Shown here piece after piece: positions 33,050-41,453 of a stretch of DNA of 41,453 bases. Position numbers and translations under genes: made by a program. The notes under the pieces were generated by a model. It was given only the letters and a program-made list of their open reading frames with translations, did not search any database and was not told where the DNA came from. The stretch is from NCBI GenBank assembly GCA_030765405.1, contig JAVCCP010000037.1, positions 1 to 41,453 of the forward strand. The letters run 5' to 3'. Source of the DNA: Candidatus Ancaeobacter aquaticus (GTDB lineage: Bacteria > Auribacterota > Ancaeobacteria > Ancaeobacterales > Ancaeobacteraceae). Every line of letters starts with the position of its first letter. Within the stretch, counting starts at the first letter, position 1.

Positions 33050-33352
33050 TTATTTATTCCTTTCAGTAATTTCACAACATCCACCTTCAACTTTTAGCGC
33101 TTTGAGGTTCACTAGCGCGTCACCTACTTTACCTCGTGCAGACTTTATTATCCGTGAAAAGGTAGGTCGAGATATTTTCATATTCTTTGCGGCATCTTCT
33201 TGCTTCAAGTTCATGAAGTCAGCAAGCCGTATAGCTTCAAACTCATCTAAAGATAAACTGACACCTTGAAGTGTCGCAACTGGTTTACATTTTGGTCGAA
33301 AACATCTGTCCTGGGTTTTACAATCAACCCACCTTGTTTTCTTTGGCCTCAT
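33050..33352 (-). CDS. DUF134-family DNA-binding regulator
   Basis: 100 aa. A start at ATG 33352 is preferred over the upstream in-frame ATG at 33397 because GGAGATGAT ends at the start codon and the upstream codons overlap the operator palindrome. 'RWVDCKTQDRCFRPKCKPV' is the Cys-containing N-terminus usual for DUF134. 'LDEFEAIRLADFMNLKQED' then 'AAKNMKISRPTFSRIIKSA' form the sigma-like helix-turn-helix. The Cys cluster may sense metal or thiol state. As first gene in the operon and directly downstream of a perfect palindrome, it is the likely autoregulator of the permease operon (inference). Confidence 0.85.
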   Translation of the reverse strand: MRPKKTRWVDCKTQDRCFRPKCKPVATLQGVSLSLDEFEAIRLADFMNLKQEDAAKNMKISRPTFSRIIKSARGKVGDALVNLKALKVEGGCCEITERNK

Positions 33353-33363
33353 ATCATCTCCGA

Positions 33364-33389
33364 TAGTTATGAACATATGTTCATAACTA
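33364..33389. promoter_or_regulatory. 26-bp perfect palindrome, probable operator
   Basis: The arms TAGTTATGAACAT and ATGTTCATAACTA are exact complements with no spacer. It lies just downstream of the -10 element of the minus-strand promoter and 11 bp upstream of the DUF134 start codon, so a bound protein would block initiation. A partial half-site (CATATGTT) is at 33403-33410 inside the promoter spacer. The likely binder is the DUF134 protein or an unlinked ArsR-type repressor. Confidence 0.75.
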
Positions 33390-33417
33390 GAGTACAACTA
33401 CTCATATGTTTAGTCAA
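33389..33417 (-). promoter_or_regulatory. Promoter of the DUF134-ArsP-ArsEFG-like operon
   Basis: On the minus strand, TTGACT (33412-33417), 17-bp spacer, TACTCT (33389-33394). The -35 is strong and the -10 weak, as expected for a regulated promoter, with the palindrome abutting the -10. Confidence 0.55.
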
Positions 33418-33443
33418 TGAGTAATTGTGAGATATTGTTTTCG

Positions 33444-35396
33444 CTAGATAACCATTGTGAAAATTATGACGATAATAAAAATAACCGGATAAACAACCCG
33501 CGCAACCCGCTCAATATTTCTTGCGATCTTTTCTTTCCCCTTACGAAAAAGATAAGACATCGCAATAGTCTGAATAAGACTCGTAAAAACAAGTATTGTC
33601 CCACCAAAAACAAGCGCATCGAGCCGTGTAAAGTACGGTATCTCCGGCAAGTAGGTACTGATCATAAACCTGTACGCTATTAATGTGAGAAAACATGTTG
33701 TTGCAGAAGCAACATTCGTCGCAACTTCCTTGGGATCGATCCAAAACACGATCCATGACATTATAACAATGAATATAAGAGGTATAACGATCTTGTATAT
33801 ATAGTGTTCGCTATGTCTTTTAAGTATCAAAGAAAACGTAATAGTGCTGAGTTCTCTCCCTTTTATGGGAGACCACGGTTTTGTTTGGCAATCCCACCCT
33901 ACCACATCCCAATCTGGAACGGAAAAATGTTCTGCCTTACCAAAACCAAGAACCTCACTCTTAGAAAACTCTACTTCTTGTGGAGACACTCCGGCAATCA
34001 CAAAAGTAAAATTAAGCGTCTGTTCATCGAACGGAAAGTCTCTAAGATCAAGAGGTTGAGAAAAATACCCCCATGAACGCTGCCTATAGTTCACCTCACC
34101 ACTTGATGAAACCTGCACAACTTCAGGAAACGATTTCCAAAGTCTCTGCCGATTTAAGAGCAGTGGTTTTGGATTCCACACATCATTGACATCATACGTA
34201 ACTGTTCCTTTACCGCTATGTGCAAGACGCGGATCCCACCACTGTAGCGCTATAAAGATGTTCGCTGCAAAACTTTGTTTTATAGTGTTAATTTCATCAA
34301 TATCGAGAACATAAAATCCCACTGCTACTTTTGTCGGACCTTTCTCAGAAAGCGGACGGGTAATACCAGTAACCGGCGTCGGTGTTGTTTTATCAGTTTC
34401 AACCTGAACTAATCCCCCATCGGAAGGTTGCTCAGCTAGAGAACCTTTTACAGCAAGAGGAACTGAAGTCTGTTTTTCTTCATTTTCTTCAGCTGAGAAA
34501 ACATTCTCCCAGTCATTTTTAATACTTATCACAGTCCAGCCATTTTCTTTAGCGGCAGAAAGCGTTGCTTGGTCATTTTGACCGTACACATACTCTCTCT
34601 TTTGATCATCGTGTTTAACTACCATCTGAAGCGATGGATGTGTATTCGTTTTTGAGTTCTTTAGGACATCTATATCACCGCCGTTATTTATCCTACCAAC
34701 AGCAATAACAGGTTGTTTTTGTGACTGAGCTTTAAATGATTCATAATCAAACACATTTTCAGGTTGCACCCCGTAAAGATCCCCAGATATGTTTTTCACA
34801 AAATGAGTATCTTCTGAAGTGACAATAAATACATCAAATCCAAGGGCGCGTACATAGGATACCAACCCCCTCATCGGCTGATACAAAAGATCCTTATATA
34901 ATCTATCAAAGTGTGCATTCTTCCCGGTTGTAATGAAATCCCTAACAAGATCTCGATAGGCTTCTTCACCTGCTTTTTCATTTATTAGTGCATCAATATT
35001 TTTTATTTCTTCAGCGTTTAACTTCTCTGCCGCATCAATACCGTTATCAAAAATATCTTTAATGTTGTGATCTGAAAGAATTTCCGGCTGCTTTTTTCCT
35101 ACGCGTTTCACAGCTCTGACTACAAATGCTTTAGCAATCTCAGGCTTTTCACATATAAGAACACCATTATCTCTAAAAACAGCAATACGATCTTTTTCTT
35201 CAATAAAACTATCACCGTCAGGAGCCGTTACTTTTTTGATATATTCAAGAATAGTGCTTTTGGTAGGACCATCATTCCACGAGGGAAGAAGTACTTGTTG
35301 TTCCTCTTCTGCCATTATTCCCGAACAAGTAGAAAGTAGCACCCCAAACGACAAGAATAAAACATATAACTTCTTAATATAACGGAAAATTCTCAT
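33444..35396 (-). CDS. Fusion of HAD-like domain and pentameric ligand-gated ion channel
   Basis: 650 aa. After a signal peptide (residues 1-29), about 35-290 look like a periplasmic HAD phosphatase ('LLPSWNDGPTKSTILEYI'), but motif I reads AVFRDNGV (R75-D76-N77) instead of FDNDGT, so the nucleophile Asp and the acid/base Asp are lost. A Gln/Thr-rich linker follows. From about 345, a Cys-loop-receptor-type extracellular domain ('AANIFIALQWWDPR', 'SQPLDLRDFPFDEQTLN') leads to four helices: M1 'YKIVIPLIFIVIMSWIVF', M2 'ATNVASATTCFLTLIAYRF', M3 'VFGGTILVFTSLIQTIAMS', M4 ending the protein. M4 finishes at the C-terminus, as in GLIC-like channels. The channel assembles as a pentamer in the inner membrane with both outer domains periplasmic. 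A ligand is unknown; the degenerate HAD domain may bind it. Confidence 0.85.
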   Translation of the reverse strand: MRIFRYIKKLYVLFLSFGVLLSTCSGIMAEEEQQVLLPSWNDGPTKSTILEYIKKVTAPDGDSFIEEKDRIAVFRDNGVLICEKPEIAKAFVVRAVKRVGKKQPEILSDHNIKDIFDNGIDAAEKLNAEEIKNIDALINEKAGEEAYRDLVRDFITTGKNAHFDRLYKDLLYQPMRGLVSYVRALGFDVFIVTSEDTHFVKNISGDLYGVQPENVFDYESFKAQSQKQPVIAVGRINNGGDIDVLKNSKTNTHPSLQMVVKHDDQKREYVYGQNDQATLSAAKENGWTVISIKNDWENVFSAEENEEKQTSVPLAVKGSLAEQPSDGGLVQVETDKTTPTPVTGITRPLSEKGPTKVAVGFYVLDIDEINTIKQSFAANIFIALQWWDPRLAHSGKGTVTYDVNDVWNPKPLLLNRQRLWKSFPEVVQVSSSGEVNYRQRSWGYFSQPLDLRDFPFDEQTLNFTFVIAGVSPQEVEFSKSEVLGFGKAEHFSVPDWDVVGWDCQTKPWSPIKGRELSTITFSLILKRHSEHYIYKIVIPLIFIVIMSWIVFWIDPKEVATNVASATTCFLTLIAYRFMISTYLPEIPYFTRLDALVFGGTILVFTSLIQTIAMSYLFRKGKEKIARNIERVARVVYPVIFIIVIIFTMVI

Positions 35397-35479
35397 TTAG
35401 TACCCCCGTGTAAAGTTTTGCGTTTTCATAACGAATACATCCTATTATACAACGATAATCTCAATACTACGAATATATT

Positions 35480-37870
35480 TTAATAAAGCACACGGTTATA
35501 ATTCCAGGATGTTGCGCTCACTAATTTTTTGCCATTCATAACACTATTAACCACTTCACTAATCTCCCCGGGCGCATACTGCCTAAAACAGAAATCTATC
35601 CGCAATTGAGAATATCCCATATTAAGAAGGTCTTCTACCTTATCACTTAAAGAAAATGGGGTTTCACCTATCACAACACTATGGCAGTCACGCTGATATA
35701 TACTAAATCTGTCACGCGCGAGATTCTCACATTCTATCGGGGCCTGCATACATTTATCTTTTTCCCCGCACGTGTACACATTTTTATGCACGCAATATCT
35801 TGATACACACAGAAGAACATCCTGATAAACAATAAGTATTTTCGAGAGCCCCCTAAACAGCTGCTCAGATAGATCTCTCTTGCTACTTTCAGGGGATACA
35901 ACAAAAGAAGAAGCACCCATATCAATGAGTTGTCTCCCTGCTAACGCATTCAAACAGTACAGCGGATAATCAGTTTCAAACTGTACTTTTTTATTCTTTA
36001 GTATTTGAATATCTCCCATACTTACTGCCTGAAAGCGATTAAAACCGCGTTTCATAAAACTGTCTACGACTGACTCATAATCACACTCAATTTCTTTTAC
36101 ATACGGCAGCGCCCACACAATTTTATTCTTATGATGTGCTATGAGGCGTGTTTCGGTATCAGTCAAATCCCTGTGAGGGATCTCTATAATGATCTTTTCG
36201 CATTTTTCTATAGGTAAAGAGTTAAGATACTCGATACGATCTATCTTAATAATCCACTTAGCACGATCAGGTTCTTCAGCGCACTGCTCATTATTGATAT
36301 ATATCTCTTTTTTCATTTGTGAAAGACATGCAGCCGTATCTTCTTCAAGGAGCTTCCTTATATCGCCTGTTAGTTCTCTCCTTATTTCATTCAGGACAGA
36401 CGGCTGTAAAAATATTGATTGCGGCAAACAAGCATCAAGTGAGCGAAGCGCAAATTCTGTCTTTCCTAATCGACCGAGATATGTTCTCAGCATTAATTCG
36501 TCAGTACCCTTTCCTTCAGCTTTTATCGGCGTAACGTCAAATTGAAAGGTTTTTTCTTTTCCGCGTACCGCGACACTTATTGTGAGTACCTTTTTATCCA
36601 GAGCCACAGACATATCAATGGGAATCTTATATCTGGTATCAGCTTTAAACGATTTTGGTACAGTATATGCTTTTTTTAGGGCGATTGAGGAAACAAGATA
36701 CACATGTGCGCCCTGCGGAACTGTGCCCTTATATTTGACTGTTACTACCTTACCTTTATCAGCCGTATACACAGGTTTTCCATTGATCGTTATTCCGCTA
36801 ACAGAAAATTCATCGATGAGCGTTCCATCATGAAATATCTGTATTCCATCATGCGCTTCAATGGGACGCTGGGTCTCGAACGTTATGGTTCGCCCATCGG
36901 AATGAGATACAGCGCCAATATCGATACCGACATTACCCGGATGTGCTATTTGAGTCAGTTCACCTTTACGTTTTATAAGAAAATCTTTTGCAAATTCACG
37001 GCTATAAAAAAGCTGTATATGTTCTTTTATGTCCTTTGCTTTCGGTGACCCGTCAATAATCGCCCGGTAAAATGATGACACGCAGGCGGCATAATATTCA
37101 TTTTTCATGCGCCCTTCAATTTTGAATGCGTTTACACCGGCTTCGATCAGCCGCGAAATATCATCCGCAAGGCATATATCATTGGTGCTCATGAGATAGC
37201 GCGGATTTTTTTCTCCTTTTACAATATATGGCTGTCTGCACGGTTGAGCACAAGAACCGCGATTACCGCTCCTCCCACCGATATAACTCGACAAAAAACA
37301 TTTTCCGGAATAACTAAAACACAGCGCACCATGAACAAACACCTCAAGCTCAATTGATGTTTTACTCCTGATATGCTCGATCTCTTTTAATAAAAGTTCT
37401 CGTGCAAGGATAACGCGTTTAAACCCGAGATCTTCCATCTCAAGTGCGTCATTAACATTAGCACAACACATTTGCGTGCTTGCATGTATCGGAACATTCG
37501 GGAAATATTTCTTTAGTATGTGGTAAACACCGAGATCATGGATAATGACGCCATCTATACCCGCATGAGAGATTTCGTGGAGGAGTTCACATGCTCGATC
37601 GAGTTCACTATTCTTGAGAAGAACATTAAAGGCAAGATATGCTTTTTTTCCGTGTGCATGAACGAAAGCAATCGCGTCTTTTATCTGCAGTACGGTGAAA
37701 TTCTCCGCACGCATGCGAGCGCTCAGTTCATTAAGACCGATATATACGGCATCTGCACCGAAATAAATCGCCGACCGAAGAGAGGCACTCCTCCCTGCCG
37801 GCGCGACCAATTCACTTTTAGCGGTATTGAAAGAATTTTGAGAATTTTCGGACATCTCTTGATGTGTCAT
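35480..37870 (-). CDS. U32 family peptidase / RlhA-type protein (with DUF3656)
   Basis: 796 aa. The N-terminal TIM-barrel-like U32 domain begins 'LVAPAGRSASLRSAIYFGAD' and contains the U32 signature 'VFVHGALCFSYSGKCFLSS' followed by 'GGRSGNRGSCAQPCRQPY', whose Cys residues can hold an iron-sulphur cluster. The C-terminal half resembles DUF3656 and ends in a second smaller U32-like part ('CVSRYCVHKNVYTCGEKDKC'). Relatives include RlhA, which hydroxylates C2501 of 23S rRNA together with prephenate-derived oxidation, and collagenase-like proteins; RlhA function is the likelier one here. It is separate from its neighbours by short gaps on the minus strand. Confidence 0.82.
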   Translation of the reverse strand: MTHQEMSENSQNSFNTAKSELVAPAGRSASLRSAIYFGADAVYIGLNELSARMRAENFTVLQIKDAIAFVHAHGKKAYLAFNVLLKNSELDRACELLHEISHAGIDGVIIHDLGVYHILKKYFPNVPIHASTQMCCANVNDALEMEDLGFKRVILARELLLKEIEHIRSKTSIELEVFVHGALCFSYSGKCFLSSYIGGRSGNRGSCAQPCRQPYIVKGEKNPRYLMSTNDICLADDISRLIEAGVNAFKIEGRMKNEYYAACVSSFYRAIIDGSPKAKDIKEHIQLFYSREFAKDFLIKRKGELTQIAHPGNVGIDIGAVSHSDGRTITFETQRPIEAHDGIQIFHDGTLIDEFSVSGITINGKPVYTADKGKVVTVKYKGTVPQGAHVYLVSSIALKKAYTVPKSFKADTRYKIPIDMSVALDKKVLTISVAVRGKEKTFQFDVTPIKAEGKGTDELMLRTYLGRLGKTEFALRSLDACLPQSIFLQPSVLNEIRRELTGDIRKLLEEDTAACLSQMKKEIYINNEQCAEEPDRAKWIIKIDRIEYLNSLPIEKCEKIIIEIPHRDLTDTETRLIAHHKNKIVWALPYVKEIECDYESVVDSFMKRGFNRFQAVSMGDIQILKNKKVQFETDYPLYCLNALAGRQLIDMGASSFVVSPESSKRDLSEQLFRGLSKILIVYQDVLLCVSRYCVHKNVYTCGEKDKCMQAPIECENLARDRFSIYQRDCHSVVIGETPFSLSDKVEDLLNMGYSQLRIDFCFRQYAPGEISEVVNSVMNGKKLVSATSWNYNRVLY

Positions 37871-37942
37871 GCGCTATCTTTGACTATTGCAACCCATACG
37901 GAAACTCTCACCTGTTCAGATGGAATTAGACGCAGTAATTGT

Positions 37943-38362
37943 TTAGGTAGAGTATTTCCCTAACTGCCGCTTTTTTTCAGATATGCTGCAGATATAGGTA
38001 TCTTCCTGACAATCAATACCTAGTTTCTCTATCAATTCTTTTATGTACGGCAAATGCGGACACTTAGGTCCATGGTAATTGTCTTCGGTTATACATGAAG
38101 CCATTTGGACAACTATTTTATCTTTAGATATTTTTTCCTGTTTACCAATTTGTTTTACCAAATGAGCTACTTTTCTATGTGTCGCAAGACCGCAACATCC
38201 ACCACAGGTAAGAAAGATCGCACGTATATCTTTATTCTTTGAATACTTACTGAACCCACCTGTTCGTTCATTGAAACTCTTTTCACAAAGATACCCGGAA
38301 CATCGTTCCATGACAATGTCACACTCTAAAACAATAATATATGTTTTATCTTTGTATTTCAT
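37943..38362 (-). CDS. CGGC-domain protein
   Basis: 139 aa. The start ATG 38362 (MKYKDK) is preferred, since GGAGGG lies eight bases upstream; the ATG two codons earlier is too close to it. A Cys-rich sequence includes 'ERCSGYLCEKSFNERTGGF', 'IFLTCGGCCGLATHRKV' (the CGGC motif) and 'VVQMASCITEDNYHGPKCP'. This matches the CGGC domain (PF08821), a small metal- or cluster-binding domain of unknown function. A promoter with TTGACT/TATCAT lies upstream. The U32 gene begins about 70 bp downstream of its stop. Confidence 0.8.
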   Translation of the reverse strand: MKYKDKTYIIVLECDIVMERCSGYLCEKSFNERTGGFSKYSKNKDIRAIFLTCGGCCGLATHRKVAHLVKQIGKQEKISKDKIVVQMASCITEDNYHGPKCPHLPYIKELIEKLGIDCQEDTYICSISEKKRQLGKYST

Positions 38363-38402
38363 GTTCATGTCCCTCCTATAAAACGCTTTAGAGCATATTT
38401 AT

Positions 38403-38431
38403 ATGATATATACTCTCATGATAAGAGTCAA
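38403..38431 (-). promoter_or_regulatory. Promoter of the CGGC gene
   Basis: On the minus strand, TTGACT (38426-38431), 17-bp spacer, TATCAT (38403-38408). The spacer contains the short inverted repeat ACTCT/AGAGT, a weak operator candidate. Confidence 0.55.
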
Positions 38432-38662
38432 AGAATTTCTATCCCTTCTAGGCAAGGGCCTTTCCGTTTGGGAGAACGCGTCCCAAAATGGCGGATAGGG
38501 GAAATAATTAAGGGGACAGTATACTTAATTATACACCCCCAACAAAACTTTGATCGAAACGTTATCCACACTAAAGATATAATTTCCCTTTAAATTCAGT
38601 AGTCAGTAGAGCGGAATAAAGCGCCCACCATCTTAGGTAAATCGACTTATTTTATATCTTTA
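38432..38662. repeat. Gene-free stretch with REP-like and stem-loop debris
   Basis: No gene was recognised. It contains TCCCAAAATGGCGGATA near 38481, related to a sequence near 5172, and a 9-bp perfect stem ATAATTAAG (38504-38512)/CTTAATTAT (38524-38532) enclosing GGGGACAGTATA-type sequence. These look like decayed mobile repeats between the CGGC and NapH-like genes. Confidence 0.45.
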
Positions 38663-39811
38663 TCAATTTTTATGCGAATACTTGATAGCGTCAACAGGGC
38701 ACACATTTAAACAACGAGCACAACTAAAACAATCTGCCGGCATTATTTTCTTTTCGACTCTGTCTTTTGCAGCTTCCACAGGACACGCCTTTATGCAGGC
38801 ACCACATTCTGTACACTTATCTTTATCAATTCGGATACGAAAAATGCTGAATCGTTCAGCCACCCATGAAATCAATCCAAAAGGGCAAATGAACTGGCAA
38901 AAAGGACGGTAAACAAAGAATGATCCGCCTAAAACAATGATAACCGTCAACAAAACACTGATACTTTCAAAGTCCATATTAAACAGATTGAAGGGATTTA
39001 TATAGTGATAAATGACAAACCCTTTGCGCCCCCCAACGATACCAAACAGAAAAAGCAGCATAGCAATGAAAAGACCTGCACGAATAGTGTTTGTCAAAAT
39101 AAACGGAAGTTTTTTTTGTTTAATCCTTCGCAAAATTGGTACGCTATAAATTAATTCCTGTAAAGCGCCAAAGGGACATGCCCAGCCACAAATTATTTTA
39201 TTTCCAATAACAGCAAGAATGATAAAAAAACCGAAAGCAACCACTTTGACAAATGGGTCGGGGTAAAGCCCTACCATAGATTTGAATGCTTTGACTGTAC
39301 CCTCCATGGGATTGGGTGATTTTCCGAGAAGAAACCCAGCAATGACAACAGAAAAAACGAGAGAAACAATATATGGTGTCCGGGAATACCAGTAACGCCT
39401 GTTTTTAATATCGGAAGAATCCGGTCGTCCCAACCTAACAAGAAAAACAAGACCACCAAGAACGAGTGCTAAATAAATGTAGTACTTGAACATACTATCA
39501 CGATGGGAAAGAAGGTGTTCTGTGACATGCTGAAGTTCTTCAGGTGCGACACCTAATGATTTGAGAGGTTTTCGTTTTGAAACATCGAGAGGAAGGTTAA
39601 ACTCGCGAGCAAGGGATTTACCGGTAACTCCAAGTTGCGGAGAAATATCTTTGATAGACATGTTAATATTAACATCTATTATCTTCTTTGAATCATGCGA
39701 TGAAGTCAGAAAACTACCAAGCATGATAATTGAAAGCATACTCACTATAGTTGCAAATAACCATATCCGTTGCTTAAAAGAGCTTTGCGCAAACCAAGAA
39801 TACTTATTCAT
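38663..39811 (-). CDS. NapH/CcoG-like membrane polyferredoxin
   Basis: 382 aa. Several membrane helices (N-terminal 'IWLFATIVSMLSIIMLGSF', 'IYLALVLGGLVFLVRLG', and 'KVVAFGFFIILAVIGNKII') carry two cytoplasmic or loop motifs CGWACPFGALQEL and 'FCQFICPFGLISWVAE', the CxxxCP signature of NapH-like proteins. The C-terminus has two 4Fe-4S ferredoxin sites, CTECGACIKACP and CFSCARCLNVCP. Residues about 40-100 form a periplasmic part ('INMSIKDISPQLGVTGKSL') seen before such domains. It probably passes electrons from the quinone pool or a cytoplasmic donor to an oxidoreductase not encoded nearby. The start is supported weakly, by AAAGG directly before ATG. Confidence 0.85.
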   Translation of the reverse strand: MNKYSWFAQSSFKQRIWLFATIVSMLSIIMLGSFLTSSHDSKKIIDVNINMSIKDISPQLGVTGKSLAREFNLPLDVSKRKPLKSLGVAPEELQHVTEHLLSHRDSMFKYYIYLALVLGGLVFLVRLGRPDSSDIKNRRYWYSRTPYIVSLVFSVVIAGFLLGKSPNPMEGTVKAFKSMVGLYPDPFVKVVAFGFFIILAVIGNKIICGWACPFGALQELIYSVPILRRIKQKKLPFILTNTIRAGLFIAMLLFLFGIVGGRKGFVIYHYINPFNLFNMDFESISVLLTVIIVLGGSFFVYRPFCQFICPFGLISWVAERFSIFRIRIDKDKCTECGACIKACPVEAAKDRVEKKIMPADCFSCARCLNVCPVDAIKYSHKN

Positions 39812-39915
39812 CCTTTGTATCTCTCAATTGGCATAACGATTTAGAACCCCATTCTAGGATACTTTTTCGTGAAATCCTTAAGATTTTAAGGCCCACTAGA
39901 GGTATAATACAATTT

Positions 39916-41202
39916 CTATTTACGGTTTCTTTTCGGGAAATTCCAAGGTTTTACCTTACTATCTCTACCGCCCTTGCTGCCTCCGCCCCCTTTGCTGCTT
40001 CCGCCACCTGTACCACCTCTTCGAAAACGCGAACTCGAACTACTCTTAGCGTTCCTATTAAATTTCTCCTTTGGAAGTTCAGGATGTTCGGATATAGGCA
40101 ATTGGGTTTTTATCAGCTTCTCGATATTATGGACATCACTACCCTGGTCAGGAGTAGCAAAAGATATTGCACGCCCTTCATGTCCTGCACGTCCGGTACG
40201 TCCAATACGGTGAACATATTGCTCAACATCTTCAGGAAGATCAAAATTAATAACAAGCTCAATACCTATCACATCTATACCTCTTGCAGCAATATCCGTT
40301 GCGACAAGTACTCTATATTTTCCATTTTTAAAACCGTCGAGCGCTTCTCTGCGCTGTGCAAGCGACCGGTCAGAATGAATTTCAGCCGCCTTATACCCAA
40401 AATCCTTAACAATTTTTTTGATCTTTCTTGCACCGATTTTAGTTCTGGAAAAAAGGAGTACGGATCCATGATATTGATGAAGTATTTTTTCCAATAGTTG
40501 CTTCTTCGCTTCCTTTTTTACAATGAATAACTCGTGAACTATATTCTCAGCAGCTGTTCCCGATGGCGCAACCTCAACATGTGTTGGAAGCTGCATATAT
40601 GCAGATACCATCTTCATGATTGCTGCAGGTATTGTCGCGGAAAAAAGCATAGTTTGCCTGGTTTTTGCCACAAGCTCCATAACACGTTTTATGTCCGGAA
40701 GAAAACCCATATCAAGCATACGATCAGCTTCATCAAGAACAAGAATTTCTGCAGCTGTTAACCGCAACGTCTTCTGCCGAATATGATCCATGAGTCTACC
40801 TGGTGTCGCAATAATAACTCGGGGCCTTTCTCTCAATCTTTTCACCTGTAAATACATGGACATCCCGCCAATAATTACGCATGTTTTTATTCCGAGAGGT
40901 TTAGCTAGTTTTTTAAAGGTTTCATCAACCTGTAAAGCAAGCTCTCTTGTTGGTGCAAGAACCAAACATAGCCCTTTTATCTGTGAAAGACGCTGAATAA
41001 CAGGTATAGCAAATGCCAAAGTTTTCCCTGTCCCCGTTTGCGCAACACCAATAATATCCTGCCCTTCTATAGCGATAGGTATTGCTTTATGTTGAATCGG
41101 TGTCGGTACAGTAAATTTCATACGGTCAAGCAAACCCAATATTTTTGGTGCTATCCCAAGACCATCAAAAGAATCTTTTGAGTTGTTTGCATTGTGTGTC
41201 AT
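39916..41202 (-). CDS. rhlE: DEAD-box RNA helicase, RhlE-type
   Basis: 428 aa. All helicase motifs are visible in order: Q motif 'FTVPTPIQHKAIPIAI', motif I AQTGTGKT, Ia PTRELALQ, GG, TPGRLMD, II DEAD, III SAT, IV 'VLLFSRTKIGARKIKKI', V ATDIAARGIDV, VI HRIGRTGRAG. The C-terminus is a Ser/Arg/Gly-rich tail ending in basic NFPKRNRK. It unwinds RNA during ribosome assembly, decay or cold adaptation. The tail's Gly-Ser-Lys repeats are typical of RhlE. A plausible promoter lies at 41274-41302. Confidence 0.93.
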   Translation of the reverse strand: MTHNANNSKDSFDGLGIAPKILGLLDRMKFTVPTPIQHKAIPIAIEGQDIIGVAQTGTGKTLAFAIPVIQRLSQIKGLCLVLAPTRELALQVDETFKKLAKPLGIKTCVIIGGMSMYLQVKRLRERPRVIIATPGRLMDHIRQKTLRLTAAEILVLDEADRMLDMGFLPDIKRVMELVAKTRQTMLFSATIPAAIMKMVSAYMQLPTHVEVAPSGTAAENIVHELFIVKKEAKKQLLEKILHQYHGSVLLFSRTKIGARKIKKIVKDFGYKAAEIHSDRSLAQRREALDGFKNGKYRVLVATDIAARGIDVIGIELVINFDLPEDVEQYVHRIGRTGRAGHEGRAISFATPDQGSDVHNIEKLIKTQLPISEHPELPKEKFNRNAKSSSSSRFRRGGTGGGSSKGGGGSKGGRDSKVKPWNFPKRNRK

Positions 41203-41273
41203 AGGTAAATACCCTTATTTCCTTTCAATTAAATGTATCATACAATATCAATTTTCATATCTTACTAACATAC

Positions 41274-41302
41274 AGTGTATTACAGTTTTGGGCAAATGTA
41301 AA
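41274..41302 (-). promoter_or_regulatory. Putative promoter of the RhlE-type helicase gene
   Basis: On the minus strand, TTTACA (41297-41302), 17-bp spacer, TACACT (41274-41279), about 70 bp upstream of the start codon. A moderately good sigma-70 match only. Confidence 0.4.
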
Positions 41303-41373
41303 CAACTATAAGAAGCGTGACGGTTTATGAAAAGTGTAAATTAAAATGCCGTAGGTATAAAGGGAAGCGTTCC

Positions 41374-41453
41374 ATGCCCGGAAACGTTATCCTCAGTGGT
41401 CCTAAACAGGAAACACTAGAGGAAAGGATCAAGGCATGGAACAATACCATGGC
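41374..41453 (+). CDS. Unidentified gene, 5' end cut by window edge
   Basis: ATG 41374 opens a frame to the window end reading MPGNVILSGPKQETLEERIK, then AWNNTM. GGGAAG six bases upstream may serve as ribosome site. Only 26 codons are visible, so no family can be assigned; a transposase start is one possibility, given mobile debris elsewhere in the window. Confidence 0.35.
   Translation, partial: MPGNVILSGPKQETLEERIKAWNNTM

Noticed and set aside
35166-35180. Loss of the HAD DxD motif as a sequencing frameshift
   Set aside because: The reading frame is intact on both sides and the codons AGA GAT AAT GGT are simple substitutions, so real divergence is more likely.

Overview
The window looks like a chromosomal segment from a Gram-negative, low-to-moderate GC bacterium, most plausibly Candidatus Omnitrophota (formerly OP3). 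This is inference. It rests on two exported proteins, one about 3800 residues long, that share the N-terminus MKSKVIHKRL plus a hydrophobic segment ending FLCQNV and a following 'LAP-S' box. PEP-CTERM proteins, a TolC/RND/lipoprotein set and an outer-membrane barrel agree with a double-membrane cell. No rRNA or tRNA was seen.

Left part (1-2131): a truncated transposase, an intact PEP-CTERM surface protein with autotransporter-type beta repeats, and gene debris (the mutated tail of a K+ channel and an IS30 transposase tail). The PEP-CTERM tail plus channel tail is a degraded copy of a locus near 19.1-19.5 kb.

Giant-gene region (2159-16880, minus strand): two exported proteins are driven by nearly identical promoter-leader-signal cassettes. 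The first (949 aa) ends in a GNAT acetyltransferase domain. The second (3803 aa) contains three HEGSH metallopeptidase-like modules, two caspase-like domains (one with an intact GGHGG/ESCFS pair, one diverged), long HEAT arrays, a leucine-rich-variant (LRV) block and membrane segments. Much of it arose by in-frame segmental duplication. This is the most novel object in the window.

Middle (16938-19300, plus strand): a 56-bp promoter module shared with the PEP-CTERM gene, a 28-aa membrane microprotein, a small STAS-like protein, a small membrane protein, a PAS/PAC remnant, an outer-membrane-barrel protein, and a broken PEP-CTERM gene.

Efflux region (19292-26755, minus): an operon runs from an ABC-substrate-binding/TolC fusion through an RND adaptor lipoprotein and RND pump to a two-pore-helix K+ channel. 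Next (26920-29107) is a four-gene operon with a C-GCAxxG-C-C redox protein, a methyltransferase and two small membrane proteins. An exported arginine-deiminase-like enzyme follows.

Metalloid region (30581-33420, minus): a 26-bp perfect palindrome lies just downstream of a promoter and precedes DUF134 regulator, ArsP-type permease, CPKC thioredoxin-like, ArsF-like and ArsG-like genes. This looks like an organoarsenical or metal reduction-and-export operon.

Right part (33444-41453): a pentameric ligand-gated ion channel with an N-terminal HAD-like domain whose catalytic aspartates are replaced, a U32 peptidase/RlhA-like protein, a CGGC protein, a NapH-like ferredoxin, a RhlE-type helicase, and the start of an unidentified gene cut by the window edge. 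Small palindromic GGGGACwGTCCCC-type repeats are scattered between operons.
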